Below, one piece after another: positions 58,625-64,000 of a DNA stretch of 64,000 nt. Source of the stretch: Gnetum montanum (Eukaryota > Streptophyta > Gnetopsida > Gnetales > Gnetaceae); assembly GCA_015680685.1 (NCBI GenBank), contig MNCI01023362.1, positions 576,808-640,807 of the forward strand. The letters run 5' to 3'. Each line of letters begins with the position of its first letter. The stretch's first letter is position 1. The notes beneath the pieces were generated by a model. It did not search any database. It saw nothing but the letters and a program-made list of their open reading frames with translations, and was not told the origin of the DNA. The position numbers and the translations under genes are program-made.

Positions 58625-59150
58625 CACTATAGTAGTATCAAAGGGCACCAAAAGGGTTAGTTATCCATGGTACCATTAGTTTCCACAAAGCACCGAAAGG
58701 GGTAGTTATCCACAGTGCTATTAATTTCTATAGAGCAATGGAAGGGGTAGTGATCCATGACATCGTCAATGTCTACAAAGCACTAGAAGGGGCAATTATT
58801 TGTAGTGTTATCAATGTCCATGGAACTCCAAAGGGGGCAGTTATCCATTGTATCATTGATGTCTATGGAGCATTGGAAGGGGTAGTTATTTGCAACATCA
58901 TCAGTGTCCACCGAGTGCTAGAAGGGGTAGTATCCATGGCCCCATCGATGTCTACAAAGCACTATAAGAGGGTAGTTATCCTCAGCACTATTGGTGTCCA
59001 TGGAGCTCTAGAAGGGATAGTTATTTACAACACTATTCATATCCACAAAGCTCCAAAAGGGCTAGTTATCCATGGCACCATTAGTGTTCATGGAGCTTCA
59101 AAAGGGGTAGTTATCTATGGTGTCATCAATGTTCATCAGTGTCCACTAGT
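58625..59150. repeat. 45-bp minisatellite, about 11 copies, open in one frame
   Basis: Unit of the form GGGGTAGTTATCCATGGCAC plus CATTAGTGTCCATGGAGC. The frame 58,738-59,190 is open through the array and gives a 15-residue repeat of the pattern LEGVVIHxIIxVHGA. An irregularity near 58,925-58,970 shifts the register before the frame recovers. Because 45 is a multiple of 3, an open frame is not evidence of a protein. It lies inside the non-autonomous element. Confidence 0.85.
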
Positions 59151-60455
59151 GCTACAAAAGATAACTAAGGGTAGGCACAACATAAAGTGAACAACTCACC
59201 AAAGGACTATGTGACAAAAGGGCAATGATGAAACAAATAGTGACAATGAGCAACATGCACTAGGGCAACAAGGTTTTGGTAGGGGTGATGTGACAAAGGG
59301 CAACAATGGAATGGGCGATGATGAGGAGAAGCATGTTGCCATGTGGAAGGCTAGCTTCCTCTTGGATAGTCATTGAACTAGTAGTAGGAACCAATCATAG
59401 TCCTAGCCTCGTAGGGCTTCATAAAAATTTTCTTTTAAATGAAGTTTTGGGGTTGGGATTGAACCCATAACCTCCTACTCAAATTTTTTAAAAATATTTA
59501 TTTTATCTTTTAATAATAATTTAATATCATTTTTATGCACACATAACAAGAAAATTAAAATAGTGATACATTTCAAATCATAAGTCCAATTGAGACAAAA
59601 TTTATACCATTGGAATCATTTCGATGAGTACTTGAACATAGTCTTAGGGTTCCAAAAAAATTGGAATTTTAGGAATTAGAGAATTAAAATAACCTATCAT
59701 GTTTAACTAACATTACTAGGCTAACATATGGGTAACTTGAGATTTTCTAAATTACTTGGATTTGGTTGTAAATGATGTACCAACTCTAGGAATATAATAT
59801 TTATACCTTATAATTTAACAAGTATGATGATTATACCTTAATCAAGCACTAAGGAGAAGATTATGATAACATCATTCACTAAATATTGGTTTCCCTATAG
59901 GTCTCATGCTGATAACTCTTATTTGTTAACTTGAAATGAGATGGTCTTAGATTAAATCTCTTGAATTTGCTAATATATAGTTTTTATATGAGATGAATAA
60001 TGCCAAGTCACAAGGGTTAAGCACTTAGAATAATAAGTTTCAACAAAACAAGATTGATTCAGGTCATGGTTACTAACTTTTTGGGAAAAATTTAATGATG
60101 ATCTTAATAAATTAATATTTATAATATTAAGATGGATAAGAGTTACCTAGACTAGTATATCCTTGTCTTACCAACATCTCCTGTTATTGATGAATCTTGA
60201 TAAGGTGTAATTAGATCTTCATCGACCAATGATATACATGAAAGAATTTTATTGATTGGTGGGATCTATGGCTTTTGTAGATGCCTAATCCATTGTTCAT
60301 GAAATCAATGAAAACATATCTTCTAGCTTATACCTCATACATAAGGTACATCTGGTGATGATCAATGACTTTATCTATGTTGTGGCTTCATAGTTCATGA
60401 TCATGTTCACATTGTAGTTGGTCCATGGTTTTGAATGGCCTTTGGATCATGGTTT
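59151..60455 (-). other. Leader/internal part of the CCR4-carrying element, no gene seen
   Basis: No gag or pol motifs on either strand. Scattered short open stretches only. Confidence 0.35.
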
Positions 60456-60467
60456 GCTCTAATACCA
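60456..60467 (-). promoter_or_regulatory. Primer-binding site, initiator tRNA-Met type
   Basis: TGGTATTAGAGC two bases after the LTR end on the minus strand. It differs by one transition from TGGTATCAGAGC, the common plant LTR-element primer site. It fixes the element's direction. Confidence 0.8.
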
Positions 60468-60469
60468 AT

Positions 60470-61038
60470 TGTGACATCCTATTCATGAATGGCATGGAAA
60501 ACGTCAAATATATGTTATATTAGACATTATGCATAATAGGATAATATACCAAACATCAAACATATGCAACATTTGACATTATGTGTAAAGTTACTAACAT
60601 TATGTAGAAAGAGAAAGAAAAGAATGCTTTATTGATATGGAATGGTGTATCTGGCTCATACTCTAAGAGTGTTCCTTGGGTTTTCTTCCTTCAACATCTA
60701 TCCCTTAGAGGCAATCTAGCACTACCACCATGGTTAGGCCTACAACAAACTAGAAGTGATGGCTAATCCTCTTCCTATTCCGCTTCACCCAACTCCTATG
60801 ACTCACCTTTATTGGCTCTACCACTTCATGCTAGCATGACCTCTAAGCCTAGGTATAAATGACTTAGGTTAAACCCCCAAAGGTTACCTCAAGAGACATG
60901 TCCATTATTACAATGCACCCTTTCAAGTCTTAATTACAACACACCATTTCTAGTCTTCTTATGATAAAAATAACACTTGTTATGAAGAGGCACCATCTTT
61001 GTTATGCAACAACACCATTTGGGAATGGGGATGTTACA
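60470..61038 (-). mobile_element. 5' LTR (569 bp) of the CCR4-carrying element
   Basis: It begins TGTAACATCC at 61,038 and ends GGATGTCACA at 60,470, a 10-bp terminal inverted repeat with one mismatch and TG...CA ends. The primer site follows. Its first half is repeated at 55,388-55,705. Confidence 0.85.
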
Positions 61039-61044
61039 AATAAT

Positions 61045-61715
61045 CTATTAGGGATTGAAATTTAATGAAGTACAAGTTAAGAAGAAAATTTGAACAATCT
61101 CAACAGAGGTAAGAGATGATCATAAAGTTGAAACTTCTTAGACAAGATGAAAAACATGTCAAGGAGTTTTACATTAAAATTTGGAAACTATTCCATCAAG
61201 CTAAGGTAAACTAAAAAGAGTATAAATCAGCTTCAATATTTCTTCAAGGTCTCAAAATAACTTATCAACAAGAGTGTTCATTCTTTGAGTCATAAACTCT
61301 TAATGAGGCTTATGATTTGATACTTAAGGCAAAGAAGAAACCTATTGGATTTGGAAACAAAAGTAAACAAGCTTTGAAGAGGAAGAACAATGGATCCAAA
61401 TCAAAGAAGGAATCCAAATCCAAATTTGAAGGCAAGGATGATAGCCATGATTAGAAGCCAAATAAGGATGGTGAAAAGGGCAAAGCTAATAAGGAATAAG
61501 GTAAGTGAGGTAAGGCAACAACTCATCTAAGATTTAGTGCAGAATGAGGGACACAAGTAATGGGAATGTCCACTTCACAATGTAACCAAGGGCAAGGATT
61601 TTTAAACCATGAAAGTGAAGGAGACATCTATCCAAGCTATTTAGAGAGGTAATCCTAATGCTCCCAAAATAGAGAAGGTTTCTAAATTGAATTCTAGTGC
61701 ATTCATGGAAAATGT
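61045..61715 (+). pseudogene. Ty3/gypsy gag fragment, copy G
   Basis: The same family as copy F. Gag core blocks KLKLLRQDEKHVKEFYIKIW (from about 61,117) and the end with LNEAYDLILKAKKKP near 61,300 are visible, then a lysine-rich segment. The zinc knuckle near 61,530 is decayed. The N-terminal part is missing because the 569-bp LTR sits directly upstream. Confidence 0.75.
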
Positions 61716-62544
61716 AAATAGAGGAGATCATCCTACTAGAAAATTGTTATTTTGGATTGGGGATAAATTTTTTCTTAGTAGGAAATAGATTTATTTTTTG
61801 ATTAATGGAAGAGGCCAAGAAAATGTTATTTCATCTAGGAAAGTTGCTAGATTAGGTTTAGTGATAAATCGTTATCCTAGATCCTCCAAGCTACATTAGT
61901 TGTCAAGATATTTCTCTTAAGAGGTGACAGAGTAATGTATTTTAAAATTTAAAATTAGGTGTTTTTAAAATGTTATGAAATGTCATATGGTACTAATCAA
62001 TTATGATGATCTAATTCTTGGAAAGCCATGGAATTTTAACAATGGTATCTAATTTGATAAAGTAAGAATTATATGGAGTGTGGCTATATTTGACAAAATC
62101 CATGAGTTGATTCCTATGATAGCTAAACAATGAGGTAGAAAAGCTCATTTAATGCTTTCTTAATTCTTCTAGGAGAGAGAAAATACATTAAGAAGGATGA
62201 TGAAACTAGGTTTGGCTTCTTTTTTTTGTATCAAATATTGCTTCTAACCATGATGTTATGCAGGTAGAACTTCCAATAGGTATGCTAGACTTGAAGAAGC
62301 AAATTTTCAAGGTTTTTAAAGGGGAATTAGATGGATTTCCACTAATGAGGAATGTAAAACATCAAATTGACTTCATTTTTGATGTTGTTATTCCAAATGA
62401 GATAGTATACTTGATGACACTAAATCAGTAGGTAGAACTGCAAAGGCAAATAAAGGAATTACTTACAAATGTCTTAGTGATGGAATTCCTTTTACCTTGT
62501 GTAGTCCCAATAGTGCTTATGCTAAAGAGGAATAGTGATACCTA
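61716..62544 (+). pseudogene. Ty3/gypsy protease and start of RT, copy G
   Basis: A FLINGRGQENVI block near 61,797 and a GKPWNFNN block near 62,021 mark the retropepsin region. The RT approach ELDGFPLMRNVKHQIDF lies near 62,325, and the RT start LLTNVLVMEFLLPCVVPIV from 62,460 ends at LKRNSDT. About 130 residues of RT palm are deleted before the inserted LTR. Confidence 0.82.
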
Positions 62545-63426
62545 GTATAAGAACACCTCTTTAAATTACATTTTTCATCTTTACAAGTGGTCATTATAGG
62601 TTTTGAATGAAAGGAAGACATCTTGAAGGTTCAAAATATGTCTTGACCAAATGCTACATTTTGACAAGAGATATTTGGATAAGTGGTGAATATGCCTAGG
62701 TAGAAGTGGAGATGTCTCCTACTTTCAAGAGACATCTCTAGAAAGACCTCTCACCCACACTTGAGATGTATCTAATGAGACATCTCTACTCAAGAGGAGA
62801 CATCTCATAGCCATTGGAGACATCTTCTAGATTAAAGAGATGTCTTTCCTAAATGCTAAAATTTGTAGAAATATATCTCTCTCATTCCATATAAATGAAA
62901 AAGATTCCAAGTTTGAAAAACCCTAAAAAATATATGAGAAATATGGAAAATATTAGCAATCTCTAAGTTGAACATGGAAAAAGGTTTCCAATGGTTCTCA
63001 TCTTGATTTTAATAAATATTGTTGCTTATTTCATCTTTTAAAACATGATGGAGAGTGGCATGATGGCACAGGTATGAGATTACATGATTGTGTATGCATC
63101 TCTATTGTCAATTGGATGTGTTGATATCTATGTCTCTTGTGTGTTTTAATATCATTCTTATGTTTGTGGGAGAGATGTCATTCAAATATGCCTTGCACTA
63201 ATAATAATCATTGTGTGATTGTAGAGCCTCATACTCTGCACTATCATTGAGTATGTGAGTGATTTGTAAAGTTTTTGGATTGTGGAACCACTATTTTGTA
63301 ATCTTCTTTCCATTAATTAAAGATAACTAGTTTCTCTTATTTTATAGCAAATTAAAATATCTTCATAATATCTAGATTTAATATATGTGCTTGAAGGGTT
63401 AAACCAAATGAAGTGACCCTCCTCCA
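62545..63426 (+). mobile_element. LTR inserted in RT of copy G
   Basis: Aligns with 54,474-55,385, slightly shortened at its start. At 62,620-62,890 it has about ten AGACATCT/AGATGTCT words in both orientations. It ends CCTCCA, followed by TAGTA and then RT coding sequence (AATATGAAGAAATGTCAA, NMKKCQ). Confidence 0.7.
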
Positions 63427-64000
63427 TAGTAAATATGAAGAAATGTCAATTTTAAAGAGGACAATTGTATACTTATGTCATGTTATCTCCAAAAACTAAG
63501 TGAAGATGCAGCCTAGTAAGATCAAGATAATTAAAGAATATCCTTTACCAAATAATGTTAAAGAGGTAAGACATTTCCTTGAAATAGATGGTTTTTATAG
63601 GAAATTTATTAGATATTTTAATTCTATTACATGACCTATACTTTCTTGCTTGAAAAAGAATACAATTTGTTTTTTGAGATAATGACCAACAAAACTAATT
63701 TCAAATATTAAAGAAAACATTTATATTGCTCTTGAGCTTTCCATCCCAAAATTTATCAAGCTTTTTGAAGTAAAGGAGGATGCAAGTCAACTTATGGTTA
63801 ATGGTGTTTTGTCATAAGAGGATAAGCTCATATTTCTTTTAGAAAAGCTAAATGAATCTTAGTAAAAGTATAGTATTTATAAGAGGGAATTATATATTAT
63901 ACTTTATGCCATAAAATATTAGAGACATTATTTACTACAAAATGAATTTTTACTTTTGACTAATCAAAAGGTTTTACAATTCTTGAACTCATAATAGAAG
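63427..64000 (+). pseudogene. Ty3/gypsy RT C-terminal part and RNase H, copy G
   Basis: RT resumes immediately after the LTR: NMKKCQF, a YLCHVIS block near 63,470, NVKEVRHFLEIDGFYRKFI near 63,558, then RNase H with VKEDASQLMVNGVLSQE near 63,774, KYSIYKRELYIILYAIKY near 63,870 and LLTNQKVLQFL near 63,960. The right end is the window edge. Frameshifts are few in this part. Confidence 0.9.

Larger units (their letters stand above)
55388..61038 (-). mobile_element. Non-autonomous LTR element carrying a captured CCR4-like gene
   Basis: On the minus strand: 5' LTR 61,038-60,470, primer site 60,467-60,456, about 3 kb without gag or pol, the decayed CCR4-type gene (57,400-56,100), polypurine-like tract 55,718-55,706, and a partial 3' LTR 55,705-55,388. 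No Ty1/copia or Ty3/gypsy protein was found between the LTRs. The element would have needed proteins from another source to move. Confidence 0.65.

Noticed and set aside
59400-59480. SINE or tRNA-like sequence because of GGGATTGAACCCATAACC
   Set aside because: Only one B-box-like word, no A box at proper spacing and no tRNA fold was seen.
1-64000. tRNA, rRNA or organelle genes
   Set aside because: No recognisable tRNA folds or rRNA blocks were seen on either strand by reading. A covariance-model scan would be decisive.
63427-64000. A separate element beginning after the LTR of copy G
   Set aside because: The RT frame resumes exactly where copy F stops, so it is better explained as the rest of copy G after an LTR insertion.

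Overview
This window looks like nuclear DNA of a seed plant with a very large, old, repeat-laden genome. A gymnosperm such as a conifer, Ginkgo or a cycad is the best guess, but nothing in the sequence proves it. The DNA is AT-rich, CG-poor and filled with long, heavily mutated LTR retrotransposons. No intact host gene was found. Nearly every coding stretch carries stops or frameshifts, many fitting C-to-T decay of methylated DNA.

Layout. From 1 to about 41,970 lie four copies (A, B and C on +, D on -) of one Ty3/gypsy family. I place it in the Tat/Ogre group because copy D has a second, archaeal-type RNase H between the normal RNase H and the integrase. Pieced together, the family order is LTR, leader, gag-protease, a long non-coding block, RT-RNase H-second RNase H-integrase, LTR. 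The block between protease and RT is the striking part. It holds (i) an antisense multi-exon gene with plausible GT-AG introns, seen in full in copy C (24,572-30,002, eight inferred exons) and in part in B and A; (ii) an array with a period of about 190 bp whose only conserved core is a roughly 20-bp palindrome; (iii) short GGCCTAAAACTAGCAAA-type repeats; and (iv) a T-rich tract ending in a splice-acceptor-like TAG just before the RT frame. Ogre elements are known to carry an intron between protease and RT, so I read this block as a greatly enlarged version of it.

From 41,975 to 46,650 there are LTR-like fragments of other elements and A-rich DNA with no gene. From 46,650 to about 49,420 the sequence keeps many CG dinucleotides and differs from everything around it. 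It contains a minus-strand promoter-like region and an exon-like GC-richer stretch, either a young insertion or an unmethylated gene edge.

From 52,100 to the end there are two decayed gag-protease-RT copies (F and G) of a second Ty3/gypsy family. Both are interrupted by a related LTR at what seems to be the same RT site. Between them lies a minus-strand non-autonomous element (about 55,388-61,038) with a 569-bp LTR, an initiator-tRNA-Met type primer site and a polypurine-like tract. Inside it is a decayed, intron-less copy of a CCR4-type deadenylase (EEP) gene, which looks like host-gene capture by a retrotransposon.

All alignments were made by eye. Exon limits, LTR ends and repeat counts are approximate unless a boundary motif is named.
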